Source of the DNA: Parcubacteria group bacterium | GTDB lineage: Bacteria > Patescibacteriota > Minisyncoccia > Phycocordibacterales > UBA2135 | DNA: 34,932 nt | Direction: 5' to 3' | Assembly: GCA_016204005.1 (NCBI GenBank) | Contig: JACQLS010000034.1 | Location: forward strand, 1-34,932 | Shown: positions 9,468 to 18,332 of the stretch, piece after piece | Position numbering within the stretch: the stretch's first letter is position 1 | How the letters are laid out: every line of letters starts with the position of its first letter | Position numbers and translations under genes: made by a program | The notes under the pieces: generated by a model | Database searches by the model: none | What the model saw: the letters and a program-made list of their open reading frames with translations, nothing else | Told to the model about the DNA's origin: nothing

Positions 9468-9720
9468 AATACAAAGGAACGATTGTTTGGATAATACTTC
9501 GACCTCAATACATTACATAAATACAGCTTTCCTACTAAGGATAGCAAAAGCGCCGTTGGCACAACAGTACTAGTTATCCACACCATCAGAAGTTCAGCAA
9601 ATTAGCCCCAACTAGTATATTCTTGCGAGAGCGAACACGCCTTCGGCTTCTTTCTCTCTGTTGCGGAGTGAGGAGCGCAACTTCTAACGGTGCAGGCACT
9701 CCTCGCAGAGAAGGGCTCGT

Positions 9721-11001
9721 TCATTTTTTCCCGAGAGGGGCAGCGAGAAGCTTTCCAAAAGCAATAGCATACGCGGCGTCACGTAAAGACACCTTTTCTT
9801 TCTCTGCCCGCGCAAATACCTCCCCAAATGCATGCTCCATTGTTTCCTTGAGTCTCTTCCGAACCTCTTCTTTGCTCCAGACCTCCCCCTTTTTGTTTTG
9901 TAGCCACTCAAAATACGAGACCGCGACACCGCCCGCATTCGCAAGCACATCAGGAATCACCACAATGCCGCGTTCCTCGAGAATTGCGTCTGCTTCGGGA
10001 GTTGTTGGGCCATTCGCAATTTCCAAGATAACGGAGGCTTCCACTCTGGCGGCATTTTCTCCCGTAATAACACCGCCCAAAGCTGCCGGGATAAAAATGT
10101 CGCATGAGATTCCGAATATGTCTTCTCCGGTGATAACGTTCGCGTGATCGTCTGAGAGTTTTTTTGCGTCGCAGACAGAGCCCTTGCAATACAGTTCCGT
10201 AATGGAGCGCCCTTCTTCTTTTACGCGGTTCACTTCTTCGGGATCGAGGCCGCTCGGCTTGTGCACCCCGCCTTTCGAGTCAGAGACCGCGACAATAGTG
10301 TATCCAAGATTGCGGAGAACTCTCGCGGCATTAAACCCGGCATTGCCAAAACCCTGAATCGCGACGCGCTTGGTAGTAGAATCCATGAGGCCTTTCTTTT
10401 TTAGATATGCCTCGAGTACAAAAATAGCCCCATCTGCTGTCGCGGTGTCACGCCCCTCGCTCCCCCCCGCTTCGACGGGTTTGCCGGTAAACGCGGCAGG
10501 CGCCGGTCTCCCAATAACCTTCTCATACTCATCGCGCATCCACTGCATAATCTCTGGATTGGTATACACATCGGGAGCCGGAATATCTTTGTCGGGACCA
10601 ATATCTTCCGCGAAAGCACGCACATAGGCACGCGCCACTTTCTCTATTTCTTTTTTGCTATACCCCTTCGGATCAAATCCAACGCCCCCTTTTGCTCCAC
10701 CAAAAGGAATCCCGACAACTGCTGTCTTGATTGCCATCTCTGCGGAAAGTGCTTTGACTTCGTCTAGGCCTGCTTCGGGATGGAATCGTATGCCGCCCTT
10801 ATAGGGCCCTCGCGCATTTGAGAACTGGACACGATAGGCAGGCAAAGAGACCTTCTCCCCGTTCTCGCGCTCAACTACGAGTGTCTTTATGATACTTCTA
10901 TCCGGTTCACGAAGGCGCGCAATATCTTCTTTGGAAAGTCGGAGGATTTGAGCGGCTCTTTGGAGGTGTGAATGATAGGCCTCAAATGCACTGGTTTTCA
11001 T
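9721..11001 (-). CDS. gdhA: Glutamate dehydrogenase (Glu/Leu/Phe/Val dehydrogenase family); ORF extends to 11019 but MKTSAFE start preferred
   Basis: YRVQFSNARGPYKGGIRFHPEAGLDEVKALSAEMAIKTAVVGIPFGGAKGGV; VAIQGFGNAGFNAARVL Rossmann motif. Confidence 0.95.
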   Translation of the reverse strand: MKTSAFEAYHSHLQRAAQILRLSKEDIARLREPDRSIIKTLVVERENGEKVSLPAYRVQFSNARGPYKGGIRFHPEAGLDEVKALSAEMAIKTAVVGIPFGGAKGGVGFDPKGYSKKEIEKVARAYVRAFAEDIGPDKDIPAPDVYTNPEIMQWMRDEYEKVIGRPAPAAFTGKPVEAGGSEGRDTATADGAIFVLEAYLKKKGLMDSTTKRVAIQGFGNAGFNAARVLRNLGYTIVAVSDSKGGVHKPSGLDPEEVNRVKEEGRSITELYCKGSVCDAKKLSDDHANVITGEDIFGISCDIFIPAALGGVITGENAARVEASVILEIANGPTTPEADAILEERGIVVIPDVLANAGGVAVSYFEWLQNKKGEVWSKEEVRKRLKETMEHAFGEVFARAEKEKVSLRDAAYAIAFGKLLAAPLGKK

Positions 11002-11019
11002 GAACGTATGATAGCACAC

Positions 11020-11433
11020 TTAGCGTCCGCGTTTTTGTTCACGGGTGGCAACTTCGTCTTCATTCATACCAAAGTAGTGAGCAAACTCGTGCCACACTGT
11101 ATCAAAAATCACATCCCGAACCCTACTCTCGAATAGCGAGTCCTCACCACCGGCAAGTTCTGCCGCCGCCTCTTCAATCGGTTTTTGATAGAGCGTTATG
11201 GTGTCAGGTAATGTGGGTCCGACTCCGTATCCCTCTCCACGTTCTGTTGCCGGAATGCCGCGGTAGTATCCCAGGAGCGTTTCGTCGTGTCCAAGGCCTT
11301 CCTCTTTCCGCACTTCTGATGACGGCTCATCTTCTACTAAAACAGCCACATTTTTAATTCGATCGCGAAAACGCGGTGGCAACGCTTCACAACTTTCTAT
11401 AATAAGTTTTTCGAATGTTCTTCGAGATATCAT
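11020..11433 (-). CDS. Metallopeptidase family protein (minimal zincin, HExxH)
   Basis: VWHEFAHYFGMNEDEVATRE; GYYRGIPATERG; ATGA overlap with upstream gene. Confidence 0.82.
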   Translation of the reverse strand: MISRRTFEKLIIESCEALPPRFRDRIKNVAVLVEDEPSSEVRKEEGLGHDETLLGYYRGIPATERGEGYGVGPTLPDTITLYQKPIEEAAAELAGGEDSLFESRVRDVIFDTVWHEFAHYFGMNEDEVATREQKRGR

Positions 11434-12674
11434 TTTCCACGGACTCCCTTGATTAGCGTGAGCGTCGACTCGTCTATAATTCCAGATGAAGAAAGTCCTT
11501 TCGCGTTTTGAAACGCCTTAACCGCAAAGGTGGTGCATGGCCCGTAAACCCCTGACAGAGGGCAACTCGCAAGTGAAAGCCCCGAAGGGGGATAATATCC
11601 TTCGATACGAAGTGCCGATTGAAGCGCAAACACATCTTTTCCACGCATGCCATCAGAAAATGTTTTGGATGGCCACTCATAGGGCAAGAGTGTTGTCGCG
11701 GAAACCCCTTCACGAGTGAGCGCGGTGGAGTCAAAGAATGTTTTTAATCCCAGATATGTCTGGTGCGCAAGTTCGCGCATGAAAAGGCGGCGAACTTCTG
11801 CGTCGTGAAGCTGGGGTTCGTAAATATAGCTATATTCGATGACGAGAGATGCTCCGTCTCGTGAACCATTTGAACCCACTGCGATAAGTTCTTGATCGGG
11901 GACGATAGGCCCTTCCACGCCGCTCGAAGTAAGCCCCTTCTCTTTCGGCAGATTGCTCGGCCCAACAACGCGCATAAGCCGTTCAGCTACGGTTTCAGCA
12001 AGCGCGGCGGAAGCGCGCGCATTTGGAAGCTGAGTCTCTGGGACGTAAATCGCGAAACCCGAATACTCGCCCGCTTCACCCGCCCTGCGTCGTGGGTAGT
12101 CATTGAAATGAAGATGGAGCACCACGGGAACATTCTGGTCATTCGCCCACTTGTTTATCGCGTAAAGCGAGAGGGAGACGTTATCTGCCGCCGGGTTGTG
12201 GTGGACGAGGCGACGCGGATCATAGAGGCCCTGGGCGGCAAAGTAGCGCGTCTTCACTTTCGATTGTGTCCGAAACTGTTCAATCGCGACTTTGTTTTCC
12301 TTCATATACGATTCAAACCAAAGCGCATACTCTCCATCGGGCGCACGGTTGATCATCGGGACGAAGCGCGGATCTTTAGCGAGAAGGTCGTAGAGGAGAT
12401 AACCGAGGGCCACATTGACATCGCTTTCTTTGAGCCCCTTGAATTGTGTTCCCCACGAATCGTTATCATGTCCCGGCACAATTAGAATTGGAAGAGGCCC
12501 AACCCAGTATTTGACGCGAAGTTCATCCGGGGAGAGTCCTACCCCAAAAATAGTATTTGCAACCAACTCACCAGGAAAACGGAGAACGGGTATGTCCAAA
12601 TACGCACTCCCGACAAGAAGAAGTCCTCCGATAAAGAGCGGCAGAATAACAGAAGGTGGGAGACGAGAAAACAT
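11430..12674 (-). CDS. N-acetylmuramoyl-L-alanine amidase (Amidase_3-like) with C-terminal peptidoglycan-binding domain
   Basis: PILIVPGHDNDSWGTQFKGLKESDVNVALGYLLYDLL, LHLHFNDYP; C-terminal VFALQSALRIEGYYPPSG...VYGPCTTFAVKAFQNAKGLSSSGIIDESTL. Confidence 0.82.
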   Translation of the reverse strand: MFSRLPPSVILPLFIGGLLLVGSAYLDIPVLRFPGELVANTIFGVGLSPDELRVKYWVGPLPILIVPGHDNDSWGTQFKGLKESDVNVALGYLLYDLLAKDPRFVPMINRAPDGEYALWFESYMKENKVAIEQFRTQSKVKTRYFAAQGLYDPRRLVHHNPAADNVSLSLYAINKWANDQNVPVVLHLHFNDYPRRRAGEAGEYSGFAIYVPETQLPNARASAALAETVAERLMRVVGPSNLPKEKGLTSSGVEGPIVPDQELIAVGSNGSRDGASLVIEYSYIYEPQLHDAEVRRLFMRELAHQTYLGLKTFFDSTALTREGVSATTLLPYEWPSKTFSDGMRGKDVFALQSALRIEGYYPPSGLSLASCPLSGVYGPCTTFAVKAFQNAKGLSSSGIIDESTLTLIKGVRGK

Positions 12675-12734
12675 ACTTCTATTGTATCAAAAACCCGCGA
12701 TCTGCCAGCTGGCGGACGCGGGTACATCTATACG

Positions 12735-13031
12735 TTAATGAAGTTGCGCCTTGGGAGGCAGGTCATTCCGGTAGACGAGAACTGCCCCTCCATAGCTAAG
12801 CGTGGCGATAGTTTCAGCATCAACCGCCGCGGGATCAACAATATACAGACCATCTTTTTGCGGAACCGCGTTTGCGATTTTTGCGCGGTGCTGAACGCAA
12901 AACTTCTGGCAATCGTCTTGCCCCGCGTGAAGCGAATAGTGGACCACTTCTGTCTCATCATCGCTCGCAACCCACGGCTGACAATAAGCGACCGCGTGAT
13001 TGCCTGCTGCCGCATCTTGCGCCATCGTCAT
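12735..13031 (-). CDS. Hypothetical small protein (98 aa)
   Basis: Uninterrupted ORF in a gap between minus-strand genes; competing overlapping frames (12728..13015, 12738..13145) keep confidence modest. Confidence 0.45.
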   Translation of the reverse strand: MTMAQDAAAGNHAVAYCQPWVASDDETEVVHYSLHAGQDDCQKFCVQHRAKIANAVPQKDGLYIVDPAAVDAETIATLSYGGAVLVYRNDLPPKAQLH

Positions 13032-13141
13032 TGTGAACTCCGCACGAGTGTGTTGACTCCTGCGAGTATGCCAATCAAAGAAATATGTGTCAATACGAAT
13101 ACGCCCGCATGTCCCAAATTATCTTCACGATCCAAACAATG

Positions 13142-13717
13142 TTAAAACCGAGCTAGCGTGTAGCGCGCAAGCTTTTCTTCCAGTGTTTTGTAATTGGGAA
13201 ATGTTTCTTCAACGAGCCGCCAAAAAGGTTTGGAGTGATTCATCGCCGCGACGTGGCATAGCTCGTGCACGATCACATAATCGCGGAGGCGGGGCGAAAG
13301 AAAGATGATGCGATAATTGAAATTCAGATTCTTCTTGTCTGAACAACTTCCCCATTGTGAGACGAGGTTTTTAATATGAACGCCACGGTAATGGAAACGG
13401 TAGTATGCATTAAAGTGTTCGAGCCGCGAGGTGATAATGCTTCGCGCTCGTTCCTGGTTCAAGAGAAAATACCTACGGTTGGGTGGTGGTAATCGCTTCG
13501 CGCGCTCTGTTTTGGATTTTCGTATAAGCCCCAAGACCCAATCTGCCTTTGCCCGAAGGAAGGCTTCGGCGCTTCGCAGGGTGTCCTTTTGGGGAACAGT
13601 GAGCACCACGCCCCCGTCAGGGTAAATGGTAATACCAACCCTTCGCGCACGGGCGTTCCTTCTTACGGTATAGGGTATTTTTCTTCTCCCGAGTCGTGCC
13701 ACTTTGCGCTTCGTCAT
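13142..13717 (-). CDS. YgjP/DUF45-family M48-like metallopeptidase
   Basis: QWGSCSDKKNLNFNYRIIFLSPRLRDYVIVHELCHVAAMNHSKPFWRLVEE. Confidence 0.92.
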   Translation of the reverse strand: MTKRKVARLGRRKIPYTVRRNARARRVGITIYPDGGVVLTVPQKDTLRSAEAFLRAKADWVLGLIRKSKTERAKRLPPPNRRYFLLNQERARSIITSRLEHFNAYYRFHYRGVHIKNLVSQWGSCSDKKNLNFNYRIIFLSPRLRDYVIVHELCHVAAMNHSKPFWRLVEETFPNYKTLEEKLARYTLARF

Positions 13718-13787
13718 GGCTCGGAGTGTATACCAGACGATGAAGCGAGCGACACTCCCGTGGCCTTCTTGTTTATGGCGTAATTGA

Positions 13788-13815
13788 TTGACAAATCATT
13801 AAAATATGATATAAT
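13788..13815 (+). promoter_or_regulatory. Consensus sigma70-type promoter for the 13866 gene
   Basis: TTGACA (13788-13793), 16-bp spacer, TATAAT (13810-13815). Confidence 0.85.
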
Positions 13816-13865
13816 TCAAACGGCAAAGCTGAATGCCGAAAAACGTCCAAAAATCGTGAGGAAGC

Positions 13866-14609
13866 ATGGAACCAATCATCGGTCATCCAACCAACGGGTT
13901 TGCGGCAAGCGTCAAGCGACACACATTCGCTCGCGTCGTCGCCCCCGCCTTGCTAAAGGCAAACCGCAGAATCGATCAACTTCTCGCCGTCCCCTTTGTC
14001 TTGCTTGCGGACCTCGGCTACCGCTATGACGCGGAGTATCCTCTGGGCGGCATGCCGGTCATGTACATGGCGAACTATGGGAAATCCGAGATGGAGATTG
14101 CCGCTCTCAACATCGTCTTCCTGTCGAGTTGGGGTAAAGATGCGCCCGCAACCTCATGTACCACCTGCGCCTCGGGTACCTGCCAGAAGCCGCAGTACCA
14201 CTGGCACGCGGTACCCTGGCCGCGTCTTGTCGCCTATTACCTTGGCGGCTCCTCAAGGCAGAAGCGGCTCAAGCAATCGTTCGGCTATGACGGCAGTCTC
14301 TCCAAGTACCTCGCGTACGCAGAAGCCCTGCGTCTAGTGACGCACATTCGGGCGGAGGAGGAACAAACTGCCGAACACGTCTACGCCGGGCGCCGCGGTG
14401 ACCTGCACCTCTTTGAAGCGTCGCGCGTCAACGGAATCCCGCAGTCACTCGCCTTGGGTGTCGGCATGCTCGTTGAGCAGGGCTATGTGAAAGTCCTACC
14501 CAACTTCAGGGACGCTGACGGCACCTTGATCGACTATGTCATCCCGGCCGAGAAGATGCTCCAGAAGATCCGCTCCGATTTGGCGGAGAGGACGAAAGTA
14601 GCAGCGTGA
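13866..14609 (+). CDS. Hypothetical protein with CTTCASGTC cysteine cluster
   Basis: 247-aa ORF with consensus promoter, SD-like GAGGAAGC and strong downstream terminator. Confidence 0.8.
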   Translation: MEPIIGHPTNGFAASVKRHTFARVVAPALLKANRRIDQLLAVPFVLLADLGYRYDAEYPLGGMPVMYMANYGKSEMEIAALNIVFLSSWGKDAPATSCTTCASGTCQKPQYHWHAVPWPRLVAYYLGGSSRQKRLKQSFGYDGSLSKYLAYAEALRLVTHIRAEEEQTAEHVYAGRRGDLHLFEASRVNGIPQSLALGVGMLVEQGYVKVLPNFRDADGTLIDYVIPAEKMLQKIRSDLAERTKVAA

Positions 14610-14626
14610 AGTTGCCTTGTGGCAAC

Positions 14627-14651
14627 AACCCCCCGACGGTGTCGGGGGGTT
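14627..14651 (+). terminator. Rho-independent terminator
   Basis: AACCCCCCGACggtGTCGGGGGGTTTTAC. Confidence 0.85.
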
Positions 14652-14676
14652 TTACGTATAGTCATTTGTTTATTCA

Positions 14677-15798
14677 TTATGGGGTGACAGAGAACTGCCC
14701 CTTCGTACAGTTGTTCTCTTCATTCGGCTCCTGTATACGATTTCCACTGTCGGCGCAGACTTCATAGGTGTGGTTGCCAGTAACTGCTTTCCAAATTGTG
14801 ATCCATTCAACCATCTTCTTCTCGCCTACGGGGATTAAGGACATACTCTTCTTCCCTGTCGCACTGCCATCAATGTACAGTGAAGCTTGTTGCGTGGTCG
14901 CCGTCTCCTTGCCCTGGTTCCCAACTTCCGCCCGGAATGTCACGGCCACTCCATCTTTTGGATCTGTTGGCGTGTATACGACAGAAGAAACAAACAGGTC
15001 GGCGTTATCCATCTTGGATCCAACCGAGAGTACGAGTGAAAGGCAGTTATTGCCCTCATCCGCTTCAACGGCGTGGTTCCCCACGTCGGCGCATACCTCA
15101 ACATGATGCGTCCCCGGGAGAAGCGTCCATGCGTTTTTCCACAGCAACATTTCTGTCTCCCCCTTTCCTAAGGGACTAATCTCTTGCGCGGAAAAGGCAA
15201 TATCGCGCGTACCGTTATTATCCCGATCCAAAAAAAGTTGCGAGATAATTTTTTCTTCAGCTCTCTTTCCTTTATTCTCAATGACAACCGAGAACGACAA
15301 AGCTTGCCCCTCATCGACAGGCGCGCCGAAGTGCGAGAATGCCGAAAGAGCGAAGTCGGGACCATTCACATCAGTTGGAAGCGCCTCTGCTGGGCTCGGG
15401 GCAGGTGGTACAACTTCTGCTGGGGGAGTTTCTTCTGTGGCTACACTACTCGCGGCGCTCGCCGCGAGGTTCAAAGATGCAGCAACGATGGGAAGTGTTA
15501 TTTTTGGTTTTGGTTTCTCCGGCTCTTTTTTAGGACTGACTGGGGCTTTCTTATCTTCTTCTTTTTTTATAACCTCCGTCTCGACAGCAACGCTTCTCGC
15601 ACCAAAGACATCTTCATACGAAAGAAGCGGTACTACATAGAGAGACATCCTTCCTTCATCCAGCACTATTGTTTCTGTAGGAGAATCTGGCGCAGGCATA
15701 ATGATTCCCGCGTGTACAGCAAAGGTCGCCCCGACAACGAGGCGCACGAGGAGTAAGCTCGTCTTTCTTGGAACACGACGTCTCATACTATACAACAC
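14677..15798 (-). CDS. Membrane-anchored protein with two or more CARDB/APHP repeats
   Basis: Repeated pattern: FSVVIENKGKRAEEKIISQLFLDRD...GTHHVEVCADVGNHAVEADEGNNCLSLVLSV and FRAEVGNQGKETATTQQASLYIDG...GNHTYEVCADSGNRIQEPNEENNCTKGQFSV; N-terminal TM and Pro-rich linker. Confidence 0.88.
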   Translation of the reverse strand: MLYSMRRRVPRKTSLLLVRLVVGATFAVHAGIIMPAPDSPTETIVLDEGRMSLYVVPLLSYEDVFGARSVAVETEVIKKEEDKKAPVSPKKEPEKPKPKITLPIVAASLNLAASAASSVATEETPPAEVVPPAPSPAEALPTDVNGPDFALSAFSHFGAPVDEGQALSFSVVIENKGKRAEEKIISQLFLDRDNNGTRDIAFSAQEISPLGKGETEMLLWKNAWTLLPGTHHVEVCADVGNHAVEADEGNNCLSLVLSVGSKMDNADLFVSSVVYTPTDPKDGVAVTFRAEVGNQGKETATTQQASLYIDGSATGKKSMSLIPVGEKKMVEWITIWKAVTGNHTYEVCADSGNRIQEPNEENNCTKGQFSVTP

Positions 15799-15895
15799 AT
15801 ACTAGAACGATACACAACACTTTTCAATGCTCTAAAACGTACCGCTTACTATAGCTGTCATAAAGTAATACCCTTTCTTTTTCGTTCAATATCAG

Positions 15896-16573
15896 CTATT
15901 TGACGGCAATACTTTCAATGATGACGCTAGAAATCGGTCGGTCATACCCATCAGTCGGCACACCCTCTATCTCGCGCACAACCTCCATGCCCTTAGTCAC
16001 TTTCCCGAAAACGGTGTGTTTGGTATCGAGGAAGGTATTGTCAGCCGCGTTGATGAAGAATTGACTGCCGTTTGTATTTGGACCCGCATTAGCCATGGCA
16101 ATAGTGCCGGTAAGGTTCCTGTTCTCGGCGTGGATTTCATCCGCAAATGCATATCCAGGGCCACCAGTCCCCCATCTGTCTTTGAGCGCATCGTCTTTGG
16201 AGAACGGATCACCGCTTTGAATCATGAAGCCTTTGATGACGCGATGGAACTTCACTCCGTCATAAAAGCCACTCTTTGCAAGCGTGACAAAGTTCTCTAC
16301 AGTCTTCGGCGCGAGCGCGCTCAAGAGTGCGATCTCGATGTCGCCTTTATTGGTGTGTATGAGGACGGTCATGGGTGTTTGAGAAAGGGTTAGAACGGCA
16401 TTGCCTCCTTCAATTTTGATTGGGACAAGCTCCTCGAGACCACTCGGAACGCCCTGAATGGTATCCTCGATGGAGTTAATGCCCCCATCCTTATCCAGAA
16501 AGACAAGGGTCCCCGCAAGCGCGAAGACAATGACGGCAAAAATAATAATGCTTATGGTCGTGGCATTTCGCAT
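15896..16573 (-). CDS. Cyclophilin-type peptidyl-prolyl cis-trans isomerase, membrane-anchored
   Basis: NFVTLAKSGFYDGVKFHRVIKGFMIQSGDP...FADEIHAENRNLTGTIAMANAGPNTNGSQFFI. Confidence 0.96.
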   Translation of the reverse strand: MRNATTISIIIFAVIVFALAGTLVFLDKDGGINSIEDTIQGVPSGLEELVPIKIEGGNAVLTLSQTPMTVLIHTNKGDIEIALLSALAPKTVENFVTLAKSGFYDGVKFHRVIKGFMIQSGDPFSKDDALKDRWGTGGPGYAFADEIHAENRNLTGTIAMANAGPNTNGSQFFINAADNTFLDTKHTVFGKVTKGMEVVREIEGVPTDGYDRPISSVIIESIAVK

Positions 16574-16628
16574 ATGCGGAGTATATCAGAAATGATATAT
16601 GTTACGCTCGCTTAATTATAACAAAAAA

Positions 16629-16650
16629 CGGCGGATTAGAAAATCCGCCG
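16629..16650 (-). terminator. Terminator hairpin downstream of guaB
   Basis: CGGCGGATTagaaAATCCGCCG, T-rich on minus-strand 3' side. Confidence 0.8.
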
Positions 16651-16662
16651 CAACCATGTTCA

Positions 16663-18240
16663 CTATTGATACCAATCCGCCGCGTCATTTTCATCAAGAA
16701 ACCCCTCATCATCAAACGCTTCATCATCCGATAAATCCATAGCGGCGCTACTTACCGCTTCGGGAGTAACGGTGACATCGTGCGGGTCAGACTCCTTCCG
16801 ACCCTCCGAAGAAATGCGACGAAAATCTGCTTTCTCGTGAAGCTCCGGTATTGAGCTTGCGCCGACATAGCCCAACGAACTCCGAAGCCATCCTTCCAGA
16901 TTTCCGACGACCTCACTGACTGAACCCTGATACGGAACCACGGCCTCAACTCCCTCGGGGGCAAACTTATCGCTCTGACTATAGCGCTCGCGTGAAGCCC
17001 TGGAGTCACGCATTGCCGAACGTGAACCCATCCCGCGGTACACCTTTACCCTCTGCCCCTGCCGAAAGAGTGTCTCGCCGGGCGTCTCTTTGGTGCCCGC
17101 GAACATTCGACCCATCATCACACTTTCCGCCCCCGCAGCAAGCGCGAGCGTAACATGTGCCGGGGTTGAAATACCCCCATCAGCACATACGGGCACTCCA
17201 GAATCGCGAACAGCAAGCTCACACTGATGAATTGCTGTCATCTGCGGACAGCCCGTCCCCGTTACTGTACGTGTGGAGCAGATCGAGCCGGGGCCTTGGC
17301 CAACCTTGACGCCGTCTGCTCGGCCATCTTCAATAAGTCGTCTGGCCGAATCGCCTTCGGATACATTTCCGGCAACAACATCGAGCATGGGAAACTCCAT
17401 TTTTACGCGCCTGACTGCCTTGAGAACGCGCTCTGAATCACCGTGCGCGGTATCCACAACCACAACATCAACTCTCTCATTCAGAAGCAGTTCAACATGT
17501 TCAAGAACTCCATCTCCGACACCAATGGCGGCGGCAACGCGAAGATTCCCGCGCTCATCCGTATTGTGCATGTTGGTACCAGAACGGGCGCGCACAAGAT
17601 CGGAAAAAACAAAGAGGCCCGCAACGGTGCCATCCTCGTTTTCGAGGGGCAGTCGTTTCTTCTTCATCCTGACCATCGCCTCAAACGCCTCGTCGTCACT
17701 TATCTCCGGAGACGCAACTTCTAAGTCACTGCGCGGTGTCATTGCGGTACGGACCTGGCGTGTCTTATCAACACAGAAATCAAAATCCTGGCCGGTAATG
17801 ACGCCAACGAGTTTCCCATTTTCGTCAACGACAAGAAAGCTTTCAAATGGATATCGCTTTCTCCTTCGCTCATTGAGAACTTCTTCGACGGTTGCCGTGT
17901 CACGAACACATACAGGGGGTGGGTCCGCGATGCGTACATTAAGGTGATTCTTCACGCGAGCGACGTGCCACGCCTGTTTCTTGGGCGACATGTTGCGATG
18001 AATGACGCCGATGCCGCCAAGACGCGCCATTGCGATAGCCATACGATACCCTGTCACTGTATCCATGGCAGCGCTCACAAACGGCCGTTTTAAGGGACAA
18101 TTCCGTGAGAAGCGCCCGACAAGTGAAATCTTGGGAAGCTCTATTGTGGAATACCCAGTCTTTAAGAGCACCTCATCAAAAGTGACGGCATCCCGTTGAC
18201 GCTCCATCTCCGCAAAAAATGCGTCTTTCCTGCGCTCCAT
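16663..18240 (-). CDS. guaB: IMP dehydrogenase with CBS pair (ORF opens at 18282; MERRKDAFF start preferred, GGAGG SD)
   Basis: [51 protein letters not shown]-type active site ([22 protein letters not shown]). Confidence 0.95.
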   Translation of the reverse strand: MERRKDAFFAEMERQRDAVTFDEVLLKTGYSTIELPKISLVGRFSRNCPLKRPFVSAAMDTVTGYRMAIAMARLGGIGVIHRNMSPKKQAWHVARVKNHLNVRIADPPPVCVRDTATVEEVLNERRRKRYPFESFLVVDENGKLVGVITGQDFDFCVDKTRQVRTAMTPRSDLEVASPEISDDEAFEAMVRMKKKRLPLENEDGTVAGLFVFSDLVRARSGTNMHNTDERGNLRVAAAIGVGDGVLEHVELLLNERVDVVVVDTAHGDSERVLKAVRRVKMEFPMLDVVAGNVSEGDSARRLIEDGRADGVKVGQGPGSICSTRTVTGTGCPQMTAIHQCELAVRDSGVPVCADGGISTPAHVTLALAAGAESVMMGRMFAGTKETPGETLFRQGQRVKVYRGMGSRSAMRDSRASRERYSQSDKFAPEGVEAVVPYQGSVSEVVGNLEGWLRSSLGYVGASSIPELHEKADFRRISSEGRKESDPHDVTVTPEAVSSAAMDLSDDEAFDDEGFLDENDAADWYQ

Positions 18241-18287
18241 TACAAGAATCCTCCAGAAAAGTCTAGCGGGACTATATGACAAAAAAA

Positions 18288-18312
18288 GGCGGAGCGCAAG
18301 AGCGCAACCGCC
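18288..18312 (-). terminator. Terminator downstream of nadE
   Basis: GGCGGaGCGCaagaGCGCaaCCGCC; T7 tract on the minus strand. Confidence 0.85.
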
Positions 18313-18332
18313 ATGATACAGAATATTTTCTA

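Noticed and set aside
17273-17947. 224-aa + strand ORF (Ser/Thr/Arg-rich)
   Set aside because: Antisense of guaB, low-complexity composition typical of shadow ORFs
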